From: UBA4823 sp034436035
GTDB taxonomy: Bacteria > Chloroflexota > Anaerolineae > Anaerolineales > UBA4823
Assembly: GCA_034436035.1 (NCBI GenBank)
Contig: DAOTVW010000129.1
Coordinates: 1-22,986, forward strand
Direction: 5' to 3'
Length of the DNA: 22,986 nt
Shown here: piece after piece, positions 1 through 7,696 of the stretch
Numbering within the stretch: the stretch's first letter is position 1
Layout: each line of letters starts with the position of its first letter
Position numbers and translations under genes: made by a program
Notes under the pieces: generated by a model
Seen by the model: the letters and a program-made list of their open reading frames with translations, nothing else
Database searches by the model: none
Told to the model about the DNA's origin: nothing

Positions 1-19
1 TGTCAATCAACTTGTGCAT
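1..19 (-). CDS. Possible start of the next gene in the sugar operon (partial)
   Basis: An ATG on the minus strand at 19 opens a frame reading M-H-K-L-I-D to the window edge. It lies 17 bases after the stop of the upstream permease gene, as expected for another member of the same operon. Only six codons are visible and the ribosome-binding site is weak (a GGA about 12 bases upstream). The other ATG frames nearby stop almost at once. No function can be given. Confidence 0.25.
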
Positions 20-36
20 TTGTCATGTTTCCATAC

Positions 37-885
37 CTACCTCTTCACACCGCTCAACGCAACGCCTTCGATGAATTGCTTTTGAGCGATGAAGAAAATA
101 ATCAGTAATGGCAGGATGGACAGGAAAGCACCTGCCATTAATACAGTGAATTTCCCGCCCAACTGGAGTTGCTGTTGAAAAAAAGCCAGCCCCACCGTCA
201 GTGTTGTCTTGTGCATGTCGGTCGGTAGATACACCAGCGGATGAAGTAAGTCGTTCCAGGCATCCTTGAAAACGAAGATGGACAGGGCAGCAACGGCAGG
301 TTTCGATAATGGCAAGTAAACTCGCCAGAAAATGTCGAAGAGCGAAGCGCCGTCCATGCGGGCAGCATCCACCAGGTCGCGCGGGATGGTGAGAAAATAC
401 TGCCGCAGCAGAAAAGTCCCAAATGCACCACCCCAAAATGCCGGGACGATGAGGGGGAGTTGCGTACCAATCCAACCGAGATACTTGAAGATGATAAAGT
501 TTGGGATGAGCGAGACCTGCGGCGGAATCATCAACGTGGCGACAAGCAGGGCAAAGAGAAAATCGCGCCCCTTGAATTGGACGACAGCAAAGACGAACGC
601 CGCCATGGCGCAGGTTAATATCTGACCAATGACTGTCAGGATAGAAATCTTGAAACTGTTGAAGGTCAGATAGAGAAACACCTCGTCGGGCAGGTCGCGA
701 AACAGGTCAAAGTAGTTTTGAATGGTAAACGGGTTGGGGATAATATTGCGCGAGAACTGCTGGGCAGGGACGCGAAACGAGACCGAAATCATCCACACAA
801 ATGGGATAAGCATGGTCAATGCGCCAAAGAGCAAGACCGCGTAGGATATTATATCAAGCAAGGTTTTATAAAACGATTTGGACAT
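37..885 (-). CDS. Carbohydrate ABC transporter permease (MalG/UgpE type)
   Basis: This is an inner-membrane permease subunit of a CUT1 (maltose-type) sugar importer, 282 residues, normal for the family. It shows several hydrophobic segments, beginning near residues 10-35, and the cytoplasmic coupling loop (the EAA motif) as DAARMDGAS followed by a conserved LPLSKPA, which docks on the ATPase. The MSKSF start at 885 is chosen because AGGAGAG lies just upstream; a longer frame extends back into the preceding gene. It starts 11 bases after the stop of the other permease gene, so the two are co-transcribed and should form a heterodimer. No ATP-binding subunit is seen in the window; in this family one shared ATPase often serves several importers. 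The transported sugar cannot be read from the sequence. Confidence 0.93.
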   Translation of the reverse strand: MSKSFYKTLLDIISYAVLLFGALTMLIPFVWMISVSFRVPAQQFSRNIIPNPFTIQNYFDLFRDLPDEVFLYLTFNSFKISILTVIGQILTCAMAAFVFAVVQFKGRDFLFALLVATLMIPPQVSLIPNFIIFKYLGWIGTQLPLIVPAFWGGAFGTFLLRQYFLTIPRDLVDAARMDGASLFDIFWRVYLPLSKPAVAALSIFVFKDAWNDLLHPLVYLPTDMHKTTLTVGLAFFQQQLQLGGKFTVLMAGAFLSILPLLIIFFIAQKQFIEGVALSGVKR

Positions 886-896
886 GCGCTGCTCTC

Positions 897-1784
897 CTAT
901 TCGTACACCACGTAGTGGCGTTCCCACCAGAACATGATTGCCATGAAAACTGCCACCAGAAGCGCCAGTTGAATGGCTTGTGCAGAGGCATTCCCCATGC
1001 GAAAGAAATGGAAGGCATTGCGGTAAATCGAGTAAACTGCCACAGGGACGGAGCTATCACCCTGTCCACGGCGGGTCAACATGTAGATATAGTCGTAAGC
1101 TTGAAACGCGTTAATAGCAGAAATAAGAGTCTGGAAGAAAATGCTTGGTGTGATCAGCGGCAAGGTGACACTGAAAAATTGCTGCAATTCGTTTGCTCCA
1201 TCCAGCATGGCAGCTTCATAGTAATCGCGCGGGATGGCGGTCAACCCAGCCAGAAAGATGATCATGCCTTCACCAATTGCGCCCCAAATATTGACAATGA
1301 CCACCGACATCATGGCATTATCGGTGCAAAGCCAGCAGACAGGTGCGAAGCCCAAACGTTCGAGGACAAAATTGAGAATGCCTGTTTCCTTGCCATAAAT
1401 CATGTTCCAGACCAGCGCTGTGGCAACCGCAGAAGTCACAGTCGGAAGGAAGTACACCGTGCGAAAGAAGCTCACGCCGCGTATCTTGCGATTGAGCAAA
1501 ATAGCAACCAGCAGGGAAAGGATAACCACGCCCGGCACATACAACGCAGAAAATTTCAGCGTGTTGACAAAGGCTTCGATATAATCCTTGTTTTCAAATA
1601 ACTGGACATAATTCTCCACTCCTGCCCAATGGGGAGGATTGATCAAATCCCAATCGAAAAGACTCAATCCCAATGTCGCCAGCAAGGAGCCAACGGTGCC
1701 AAACACCAAGCCGACGAGAGTTGGCGTCAGCATTAGCCAGAGCCAGAGTTTTTCGCGCCCAAGCGGTTTGAGTCCGTAATCCAT
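897..1784 (-). CDS. Carbohydrate ABC transporter permease (MalF/UgpA type)
   Basis: This is the second permease of the CUT1 importer, 295 residues. An N-terminal membrane segment rich in Leu/Trp (about residues 10-40) is followed by the usual multi-span core and an EAA coupling loop, YYEAAMLDGANE, ending in LPLITPS. Three in-frame starts are possible: TTG at 1799, ATG at 1790 and ATG at 1784. The last (M-D-Y-G) is preferred because AAGGA sits six bases before it. The gene lies between the binding-protein gene and the MalG-type permease gene. A stable inverted repeat occupies the 57-base gap on its 5' side, which may lower its expression relative to the binding protein. Annotation as a sugar permease is firm; the substrate is unknown. 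Confidence 0.92.
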   Translation of the reverse strand: MDYGLKPLGREKLWLWLMLTPTLVGLVFGTVGSLLATLGLSLFDWDLINPPHWAGVENYVQLFENKDYIEAFVNTLKFSALYVPGVVILSLLVAILLNRKIRGVSFFRTVYFLPTVTSAVATALVWNMIYGKETGILNFVLERLGFAPVCWLCTDNAMMSVVIVNIWGAIGEGMIIFLAGLTAIPRDYYEAAMLDGANELQQFFSVTLPLITPSIFFQTLISAINAFQAYDYIYMLTRRGQGDSSVPVAVYSIYRNAFHFFRMGNASAQAIQLALLVAVFMAIMFWWERHYVVYE

Positions 1785-1797
1785 AGACATTCCTTGC

Positions 1798-1834
1798 AAG
1801 ACCTGACAGGTTTTCGAGAAACCTGTCAGGTCTT
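1798..1834 (-). repeat. Perfect inverted repeat (16-bp arms) between binding-protein and permease genes
   Basis: The arms AAGACCTGACAGGTTT (1798-1813) and AAACCTGTCAGGTCTT (1819-1834) are exact reverse complements around a five-base TCGAG loop. The element fills most of the gap between the binding-protein stop (1842) and the permease start (1784). In RNA it would form a very stable hairpin. No uridine run follows it in the direction of transcription, so a strong factor-independent terminator is less likely than an mRNA-stabilising or partial-attenuation element of the kind found between malE and malF. I recall similar CCTGACAGGTTT palindromes dispersed in Anaerolineae genomes; that is from memory and was not checked. 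Confidence 0.8.
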
Positions 1835-1841
1835 AAATGGA

Positions 1842-3113
1842 TTATTTATTTTTCGCCAGCACTTCGTCTGCTGCAGCAATCACTTCATCGAGCGTGGCAT
1901 TCAATTCAGCTTCGCCGTCGAAGACGGGAATCAAACCATCACCAACGATACTCGCCCATTCTTCATATCCTTTGAAAACAGGCTTCATGTGCGCAAAGGC
2001 GACCGAATCCAGGAATACCCGCTGGTTCAAATTGCCAGGTTGTTTCAGATAGGCATCACTCTCAGCCACAGACTTCAATACCGGGATGGCAAACCCCAAC
2101 TCTGCCAATCGTTTCTGCCCGGCTTCGCTTAAGGCAAACTTGACAAACTCAAAAGCTGCGTCGGGGTGTTTAGAGCCCTTTGAGATGACAAAGCCAGCAC
2201 TGTTGACGCTGGTAGCCCGTCCTGCGGGTCCCTTCGGCATAGGTGCAACATCAAATTTGATTCCAGACTGGACATAACCCGGCACCGCCCAGTGACCAAT
2301 GGTGGTCATCGCTGCCTTGCCCGACTGGAATAAGTCAGAACCAAATTCGCCTGAAGTAGTCGGTGTGGGCATTACGCCTTCCTTGTATAGGCTGTCAATG
2401 TATGCCCAGGCATCGCGTGCGCCATCTTCGCCGATGAGAGTCTTGGTATGATCTGCGCTGATGATATCCCCACCATAGGCCCAAATGACTTCGCTCCATA
2501 GCAACTCCATGTCCCAGGTGTCCGACCAGAATCCGTATTGGTCAATCTTGCCATCCTTGTTTGTATCCAGGGTCAACTTTTTGGCAGCAGCCAGCAAATC
2601 GTCGTATGTCCAATCCGCCGTAGGATAATCCACGCCTGCAGCATTAAACATGTCCTTGTTGTAGAACAGGACAATCGTCTGGAAATCGCGTGGCAAACCA
2701 TAATAGCCATCTGCTGTCTTGTAGGCAGTCAACGTCTGTGGATAGAAACCATCCAGAAAGCCGGGGTTGGCATCAATGTAAGGCTGAAGGTTGAGCAGCG
2801 CGCCGCGGCTTTGCCAATCCAAGAAAAGCGGGGCATCCATGGCGAACACATCTGGCGGTGTGTTACCGGCAATCAGTGTGTTCAATTTAGTCCAATACGA
2901 ATCCCAATCCGAAACATCTACTTTTACAGTAATGTTCGGGTTTGCTTTGTGGAAATCATCCACTACTGCCTGCCAGACTGCCAGTTCCTCTGGTGCTCCC
3001 CACATGGTAAAGGTAATCTCGACAGGACCCTGTTGTGCGGCAGGTTTTGCTCCACCCCCGCAAGCCGTCAACAATAGGCTGGCAACAACAAAAACGAACA
3101 AGATTTTCTTCAT
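1842..3113 (-). CDS. Extracellular sugar-binding lipoprotein (ABC solute-binding family 1)
   Basis: This 423-residue binding protein delivers sugar to the two adjacent permeases. The N-terminus is a lipoprotein signal: two lysines, a hydrophobic run and the lipobox L-T-A-C with the lipidated cysteine at residue 18, then a Gly/Ala/Pro linker. The mature part reads like a family 1 solute-binding protein (EITFTMWGAPEE, then PDVFAMDAPLF). Residues 183-191 (DTNKDGKID) have the spacing of an EF-hand-like calcium loop, sometimes found in this family. The start at 3113 is set by AAAGGAG six bases upstream and by the signal peptide; a longer frame to 3215 would bury the signal. A 119-base gap separates it from the isomerase gene upstream, and a stable hairpin follows its stop. 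The protein is expected to be anchored outside the cytoplasmic membrane. Confidence 0.95.
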   Translation of the reverse strand: MKKILFVFVVASLLLTACGGGAKPAAQQGPVEITFTMWGAPEELAVWQAVVDDFHKANPNITVKVDVSDWDSYWTKLNTLIAGNTPPDVFAMDAPLFLDWQSRGALLNLQPYIDANPGFLDGFYPQTLTAYKTADGYYGLPRDFQTIVLFYNKDMFNAAGVDYPTADWTYDDLLAAAKKLTLDTNKDGKIDQYGFWSDTWDMELLWSEVIWAYGGDIISADHTKTLIGEDGARDAWAYIDSLYKEGVMPTPTTSGEFGSDLFQSGKAAMTTIGHWAVPGYVQSGIKFDVAPMPKGPAGRATSVNSAGFVISKGSKHPDAAFEFVKFALSEAGQKRLAELGFAIPVLKSVAESDAYLKQPGNLNQRVFLDSVAFAHMKPVFKGYEEWASIVGDGLIPVFDGEAELNATLDEVIAAADEVLAKNK

Positions 3114-3232
3114 TTTATGCTCCTTTACTAGGATAGCCGCGACACCACGCAATTTGCGCGTGCCAGACAGGGAACACGGCCATCGGTTTAGGCGCACCCC
3201 GCCACTCGCCATCATTTCATGGCAATATCTTG

Positions 3233-4261
3233 TTACAGTTCCAATTTGACCACCGCCGTCAAATTTTCGGGGCGGTCAGGATTCAGACCCTTTGCCAGCG
3301 AACGATAAAACGCCATCCATTGCAGGACAGGCAAATACAGGACTCCACGCCCACTTTCTGGGATTCCCGACTCAAAGACAACATCCGCCTCAGATTCTCC
3401 CAAGCCTACTATCGTTGCCCCCAGTTTCGCCATCTCTGACAGCACCTTTGCCTCATGGACTCGGTTTGCATCTGATAACATTCCTACCACAACCGTATTT
3501 GCATTGACCATGCTCATTGGCCCATGGCGAAACTCCATGAAATGGAATGGCTCGCTGTGTGTAAGGGTCATTTCCTTCATTTTCAGGTTTGCTTCACAGG
3601 CAAGTCCATAACGGACGCCCGAACCCAGGAAATAGAAACGATCGAATTTTAAATCTTCGCCGACCTCCTTTGCATATCCTTCATATTTTCCCATGATGGA
3701 ATTTCCGACTTCGGGCAATTTTCGCATTGCTTCTACCAAATCCCCGCTGCCTGCCATTCGCGCGCAGAATGTCGCTGCTGCTACGTACATCGAAGCAAAG
3801 GAACGAGTCTGCGCAACAGACTTTTCCTGCCCTTTGTTGATGACAATGTTGATATCAGCCAAACGTGAAAGTGCTTCATTATAATTACTGATAACAACTA
3901 CATCACCGCGTTTCTCCGCTTTGAACTTTTCCACCGCCTTGACCGTCTCTGTCGTTGTACCAGAGCGGCTGACGGCGACCAACAGGGTTTTTGTCGGGCT
4001 AAAATCCCGTCCGATAACTATTTGCGGATTCAACAACAACTCCCCACCCGGCACAGCCCGCGCTACGCGCCCGGTCAACTCTTGATACAAAGCTGCTGCA
4101 GAAAGCGAAAGGTAATAGGTAGAACCACAGCCTGTGAAAAGAACCTGATCGTAGTCCGCCGCCTGTGGCAAAGAGGCCATGCTGACAAGATTCAATGCTT
4201 GCTCCCATGCTTGAGTCTGGGATTTAATTTCGTTATAGGTATGATAATCTTCTAGTCTCAT
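3233..4261 (-). CDS. SIS-domain sugar-phosphate isomerase/deaminase (AgaS/FrlB/GlmS-C like)
   Basis: This 342-residue protein has two SIS (sugar isomerase) domains and no glutaminase domain, so it is not a full GlmS. The first SIS core shows FTGCGSTYY (about 42-50) and the phosphate-binding AVSRSGTTTETVKAV (about 96-110). The second shows FLGSGVRYGLACEANLKMKE (about 211-230), and the protein ends in the NPDRPENLTAV signature of this group. Relatives act on phosphorylated amino sugars (galactosamine- or glucosamine-6-phosphate) or on fructosamine-type phosphates, removing or moving the amine. The ATG at 4261 is two bases after the upstream stop, implying translational coupling; an in-frame TTG at 4276 is the alternative. 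Its place in an importer operon suggests a cytoplasmic catabolic step. The exact substrate is inferred only to the level of an amino or N-glycated sugar phosphate. Confidence 0.88.
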   Translation of the reverse strand: MRLEDYHTYNEIKSQTQAWEQALNLVSMASLPQAADYDQVLFTGCGSTYYLSLSAAALYQELTGRVARAVPGGELLLNPQIVIGRDFSPTKTLLVAVSRSGTTTETVKAVEKFKAEKRGDVVVISNYNEALSRLADINIVINKGQEKSVAQTRSFASMYVAAATFCARMAGSGDLVEAMRKLPEVGNSIMGKYEGYAKEVGEDLKFDRFYFLGSGVRYGLACEANLKMKEMTLTHSEPFHFMEFRHGPMSMVNANTVVVGMLSDANRVHEAKVLSEMAKLGATIVGLGESEADVVFESGIPESGRGVLYLPVLQWMAFYRSLAKGLNPDRPENLTAVVKLEL

Positions 4262-4263
4262 AG

Positions 4264-5331
4264 TTATTTCGTCCAATGTTCTTGGGGTGTGAAAGGCTTA
4301 TTGATATTCAAAATTTTTTCTGCGTTTGCGCGATAAACTTTCTCTAAGACCTCATCCGGGAGAAAAATGCCATAGGCGTACCAGCGCCCCTGCAGGGGTT
4401 TCTCGCCAACATTATAGTTGAAATACTCATCATCGGTTTCCAGGAAGCGGTAGTAGAGACGGTAAGCTTCTAGGTCAGGGCCGAAATCTGAGCCGAATAG
4501 GATGCGGTCCTGGTATTTAATAAAAAAGCGGCGAGCGGTATAGGGTTGACGTCCCAATTCGCCCAGCCTTGCAGCAATGTCAATGTAATAATTTGGGCAC
4601 TCATTTAGCATTTTCGCTACCCAGGTCAGGTTTTCTGCATAGCCGCCAACGTGAGCGCCAATAAAGGTGGTTTGCGGGTGGCGCTTGACCAGATTATAAA
4701 AGGCGTTCATGATGTCCATGAAGGGTGGAAAAGGTGGACTGGTAAATGCCCATTCGGGGTGCTGACCGAGTTCCTCCCAGCGCTCGTTAGTCTCGTCAAT
4801 CGGGTCGAAGAAGGCAACCGGGTCGGCGACATGAATCAGCACCGGCAGACAGAGACGCCCAGCAGTTTCCCAGAGCGGATCGATGCGCGGGTCATCTACC
4901 CTAACCAATGCGCCTTTGTGATCACGCACATGCAGCCCAAAGGGCTTCCATATTTTCAATCCCTCAGCGCCCCAGGATTTCTGGATTTCGAGATGGCGGG
5001 CAGCGTATTCGGGGAAGGAATCACCGAGTTCGAGCCATTTGTCCCAATCCACTCCGCCAAAGATGTGGAAGCGCTCCGGGGCTTTGGCTTTGAAATAGTC
5101 AAGATGCGCTTGCAGAATATCTTCGCCCCAACCGCCATCCAGGTCAATGTAGTGGACAATGCCGGCTTCGTCGAGCTGGGCAAGCAGTTCGGCGATGGGT
5201 TTTTTATCCCAGCCGCCGCCAAAGGGTTCAGCCAGGTGATTATGGGCGTCTATGGTAGGGAAACGCGGTTGGTTAACCAGGGTTGTTTTGGTAACCAATT
5301 TGGAGCGCGGGCAAAATTGTTCCAATAGCAT
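4264..5331 (-). CDS. Amidohydrolase-2 family TIM-barrel metal-dependent hydrolase
   Basis: This cytoplasmic enzyme has 355 residues. The metal-binding pattern of the amidohydrolase superfamily is visible: DAHNH (H30, H32) at the first strand, a GLKIW segment (K126), LIHVADP (H167), GAHVGG (H227) and FGSDFGPD with the late aspartate D282. The family covers hydrolases, decarboxylases and lactonases, so the reaction cannot be named. The neighbours point to hydrolysis of a sugar derivative, for example an amide or lactone, before or after the SIS enzyme. ATG 5331 is chosen because AGGTGA lies five bases upstream; a GTG at 5340, directly after the regulator's stop, is an equally coupled alternative. 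The next gene starts two bases after its stop. Confidence 0.85.
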   Translation of the reverse strand: MLLEQFCPRSKLVTKTTLVNQPRFPTIDAHNHLAEPFGGGWDKKPIAELLAQLDEAGIVHYIDLDGGWGEDILQAHLDYFKAKAPERFHIFGGVDWDKWLELGDSFPEYAARHLEIQKSWGAEGLKIWKPFGLHVRDHKGALVRVDDPRIDPLWETAGRLCLPVLIHVADPVAFFDPIDETNERWEELGQHPEWAFTSPPFPPFMDIMNAFYNLVKRHPQTTFIGAHVGGYAENLTWVAKMLNECPNYYIDIAARLGELGRQPYTARRFFIKYQDRILFGSDFGPDLEAYRLYYRFLETDDEYFNYNVGEKPLQGRWYAYGIFLPDEVLEKVYRANAEKILNINKPFTPQEHWTK

Positions 5332-5340
5332 CGCGCTCAC

Positions 5341-6117
5341 CTATGCAACCACCACTCTAATACCCTGCGCACGCAACGCAGCAATGAAATCGGCTCCACT
5401 CCCTGCGTCAGTGACAAGTGTATGCATCGCTGTTAGCGGAGCAAGGAACGCCGCAGAAACAACACCGCACTTGGTATGATCTGCCACTACAATGATTTCA
5501 CGACCAATTCTTAAAATAGCACGGTCGGTCAATGTTTCAGGGAGGTAATCGTTGGTCAGGCCGGTTTCCAAACTAATGGCACGCGTTCCAATGATGACTT
5601 TATCTGCGCGCGCTTCACTCAACGCTTGCTCCGTGATGTGACCAATGAAAGATAATTCACTGTCACGCAGCATCCCACCTAATGCAATCAAGGTGATGTT
5701 TTCTCTCCCTGCCATCACATTGATGACCGGTAGCGAGTTGGTAATAACGGTCAACTTATGATTCGCAAGATTTAGCGCCACCTGTAAAACCGTTGTCCCA
5801 GAACCGAGGAACACCGTCTCTCCATCGTGGATGAGAGATGCGGCTGCGCGCCCAATGCGTTCTTTTTCGGCTTCCTGCTCGTGAGTGCGCTGCAAGATGG
5901 GTTCTTCAGGCGCAGCCTGACGCACCGCAATTGCCCCTCCGTGCACCCGCTGAATCACCCCCTGCTTTGATAACATTACCAGATCGCGGCGGGCGGTAGC
6001 TTCGCTGATTCCAAAGCGCTCGCAAATTTGCGCCACCGAGATACGCCCCGACTGCTCGATCAACTGTGCTAATTGAGATCGACGCTCATAATTGGAAAGT
6101 GAATCAAAGTAAGTCAT
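5341..6117 (-). CDS. DeoR/GlpR-family transcriptional repressor
   Basis: This 258-residue regulator is the first gene of the sugar operon. The N-terminal winged helix (about residues 10-64) carries the DeoR signature in the stretch SEATARRDLVMLSKQGVIQR and VHGGA. The rest is the DeoR C-terminal sensor domain with FLGSGTTVLQVA (effector phosphate site) and VVADHTKCG. Family members usually bind a phosphorylated sugar intermediate and release DNA. Here the ligand would be made by the downstream enzymes. The ATG at 6117 has no Shine-Dalgarno sequence, but a strong promoter and a phased operator-like repeat lie right upstream, so autoregulation of the whole operon is likely. Its stop abuts the amidohydrolase start. 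Confidence 0.93.
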   Translation of the reverse strand: MTYFDSLSNYERRSQLAQLIEQSGRISVAQICERFGISEATARRDLVMLSKQGVIQRVHGGAIAVRQAAPEEPILQRTHEQEAEKERIGRAAASLIHDGETVFLGSGTTVLQVALNLANHKLTVITNSLPVINVMAGRENITLIALGGMLRDSELSFIGHITEQALSEARADKVIIGTRAISLETGLTNDYLPETLTDRAILRIGREIIVVADHTKCGVVSAAFLAPLTAMHTLVTDAGSGADFIAALRAQGIRVVVA

Positions 6118-6120
6118 ATA

Positions 6121-6150
6121 TAATCACATTCAATCACAATTAATCATTAT
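6121..6150 (-). promoter_or_regulatory. Phased operator-like direct repeats for the DeoR regulator
   Basis: Three imperfect 10-bp units follow one another on the plus strand: taatcacatt, caatcacaat and taatcattat. Each keeps an AATCA core at one-helical-turn spacing; read on the minus strand the unit is TGTGATTNAA-like. They lie between the -10 box and the start codon of the regulator gene, where bound repressor would block transcription. DeoR-family operators are commonly short direct repeats. The assignment to this particular regulator is inferred from position. Confidence 0.6.
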
Positions 6151-6176
6151 TATAATCGTTTTCAAAAAAATTTCAA
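6149..6176 (-). promoter_or_regulatory. Sigma70-type promoter of the DeoR-sugar operon
   Basis: On the minus strand a -35 box TTGAAA (6176-6171) and a perfect -10 box TATAAT (6154-6149) are separated by 16 bases. Transcription would start near 6142, giving a leader of about 25 bases that runs through the repeated AATCA units. It is the only good promoter seen for the six minus-strand genes down to position 37. Confidence 0.75.
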
Positions 6177-6240
6177 GTGCCAATCAAAGGGGAAATACTT
6201 TTCTAGACCCTTTTCAAAAAAGAGAGGCAACTATTCAGGC

Positions 6241-6345
6241 TGTTATTGCGAGGGCGCCTTTGCCCAAAGCAATCTCCTGTTGAACAGTGAATAAACATGC
6301 TTTGGGAGACTGCTTCACTCACAAAAGCGCTCATTCGCAGTGACA
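6241..6345. repeat. Degenerate long palindromic intergenic repeat (REP/MITE-like)
   Basis: The left arm starts TGTTATTGCGAGGGCG and ends AAGCAATCTCC. The reverse complement of the right arm starts TGTCACTGCGAATGAGCG and ends AAGCAGTCTCC. The arms of about 40 bases match with a few substitutions and small gaps, around a central spacer of about 25 bases (6279-6303). The design resembles the dispersed TCATTGCGAGG...AAGCAATCTCC palindromes I know from many environmental bacterial genomes, which have no coding capacity. This copy looks decayed. The rest of the 317-bp gap (6118-6434) holds the regulator promoter and a weak TAAAAT (6382-6387) that could be the -10 of the next plus-strand gene; nothing else is evident. 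Confidence 0.65.
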
Positions 6346-6434
6346 CCGCATTTTATCCATAATTTTTATTCCAACTTCGTGTAAAATGATATTACTAAAC
6401 TCCTCATAAGGTTTGATTTTTTGGGAATTTTTCT

Positions 6435-7004
6435 ATGGCAAACAATGATGCAATCCGTTGGAATCACCGTTACCTGACTAACGAATATCGTAACATTCGT
6501 CATCCACGCTCACTGCTCTATCAGGCAAAACCCTTCCTACCTCATTCTGGGATCGCACTGGATGTAGCTTGTGGGTTAGGGACGAATGCAAGATATCTGA
6601 TCCAAAATGGACTGAATGTAATTGGCGTAGATATTTCCTTGGTGGCACTACAACAAGCAAGACGCAACTATCCAAAATTTGAGCTTATTTGCGCCGATAT
6701 GGAAAACATTTACTTTCCCAATGCTTATTTTGATGTAATCATCAATTTTTATTATCTGCAGCGTTCATTGTGGAGCTCATTTCGAAAATGGTTAAAGCCG
6801 GGTGGATTGTTGATCATTGAAACCTTGAAACGTGAAATGCGGGAGATTAAACCGGAAATTTGTGTGGATTTTCTTTTATCCCCGAACGAATTGCAACTTG
6901 CTTTTGCGGATTTAGACATCCTCTATTATCAAGAAGGCTGGACATCCCAATCTACCACTCATCCTCGTTGTATCGCCAGTCTTATCGCTCGAAAACCTAT
7001 ATAA
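6435..7004 (+). CDS. Class I SAM-dependent methyltransferase (TehB/UbiE-like)
   Basis: This 189-residue cytoplasmic methyltransferase has a compact Rossmann fold. Motif I is ALDVACGLGTNARYL (residues 41-55), the acidic residue after strand 2 is in VIGVDIS (62-68), motif II includes CADMENIYF (87-93) with FDVIINFYYLQ (99-109), and motif III is LKPGGLLIIET (120-130). These features support S-adenosylmethionine binding but not a particular substrate. It is the first gene of a plus-strand cluster and its stop is 18 bases before the SRAP gene. The ribosome-binding site is poor (GGGAA in a T-rich tract). A role in small-molecule methylation is the usual guess for this subfamily. Confidence 0.85.
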   Translation: MANNDAIRWNHRYLTNEYRNIRHPRSLLYQAKPFLPHSGIALDVACGLGTNARYLIQNGLNVIGVDISLVALQQARRNYPKFELICADMENIYFPNAYFDVIINFYYLQRSLWSSFRKWLKPGGLLIIETLKREMREIKPEICVDFLLSPNELQLAFADLDILYYQEGWTSQSTTHPRCIASLIARKPI

Positions 7005-7022
7005 GGAGAAAGGCAGGTCATA

Positions 7023-7691
7023 ATGTGTGGACGGTTTACTTTAACTGCGGAGGTGAGCGAATTACAACAGGAATTTTCCTTCGCCAATTTTGCCCACGAG
7101 TTCAGCCCACGCTATAATATTGCACCCTCCCAACCGGTTGCAGTAATTGCCAATGAAGCAGATTACAAAGTGGATTTTTTCGTTTGGGGGTTAATACCTC
7201 GCTGGGCGAAAGATACCCAAATTGGCAATCGACTTATCAACGCTCGGGCAGAAACACTCGCGCAAAAACCAGCCTTTCGAGGACCATTCCGCTATCATCG
7301 TTGCTTAATATTAGCCGATGGCTTTTATGAGTGGAAGAAAGACAATGGCTCAAAAACACCCATGCTGATCCGGTTAAAATCCCAAAAACCATTTGCTTTC
7401 GCCGGATTGTGGGACACGTGGCAAAGCCCAGATGGTTCCGAAATACGCTCCTGCACTATTATCACAACGCCACCAAATACATTACTGACGCCCATCCACG
7501 ACCGTATGCCGGCGATCCTCGATTCGACAGATTATCTCACTTGGATCAATCCCGCACCCGTTTCTCCAAATGAAATCAACCATTTATTGCGACCTTTTCC
7601 CGCTGATGAGATGATTGCTTACCCCGTTTCCCGCCGAGTAAATGATCCGCAATTCGATGACCCCCAATGTGTGATACCACTGGCAGGTTAA
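7023..7691 (+). CDS. SRAP-family abasic-site-processing protein (YedK/HMCES)
   Basis: This 222-residue protein belongs to the SOS-response-associated peptidase family. These proteins form a covalent thiazolidine bond with abasic sites in single-stranded DNA and so protect replication forks. The catalytic set is complete: the N-terminal Cys2 exposed after removal of Met (MCGRFTL), N73 in NARAET, E103 in ADGFYEWKK and H159 in PIHDRMPAIL. RYNIAPSQPV and WGLIPRWAKD are further family signatures. The length is normal. It starts at an ATG with AGG six bases upstream, inside a cluster with a methyltransferase and a glycerate kinase. No SOS (LexA) box was recognised upstream, so damage control of expression is not supported. 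Confidence 0.95.
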   Translation: MCGRFTLTAEVSELQQEFSFANFAHEFSPRYNIAPSQPVAVIANEADYKVDFFVWGLIPRWAKDTQIGNRLINARAETLAQKPAFRGPFRYHRCLILADGFYEWKKDNGSKTPMLIRLKSQKPFAFAGLWDTWQSPDGSEIRSCTIITTPPNTLLTPIHDRMPAILDSTDYLTWINPAPVSPNEINHLLRPFPADEMIAYPVSRRVNDPQFDDPQCVIPLAG

Positions 7692-7696
7692 AGCTT

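Noticed and set aside
819..1601. Long plus-strand open frame of 260 codons antisense to a permease gene
   Set aside because: It is the shadow of the permease frame: no ribosome-binding site, no recognisable domain, and Cys/His/Arg-rich composition typical of antisense reading.
3114..3232. Possible extra gene or promoter in the gap between the SIS and binding-protein genes
   Set aside because: Only a short CACGC/GCGTG hairpin and the ribosome-binding site are seen; no promoter boxes and no credible reading frame.
3233..4261. GlmS (glutamine-fructose-6-phosphate aminotransferase)
   Set aside because: Only the two SIS domains are present. The N-terminal glutaminase domain with its Cys is absent and the preceding gene is an unrelated hydrolase.
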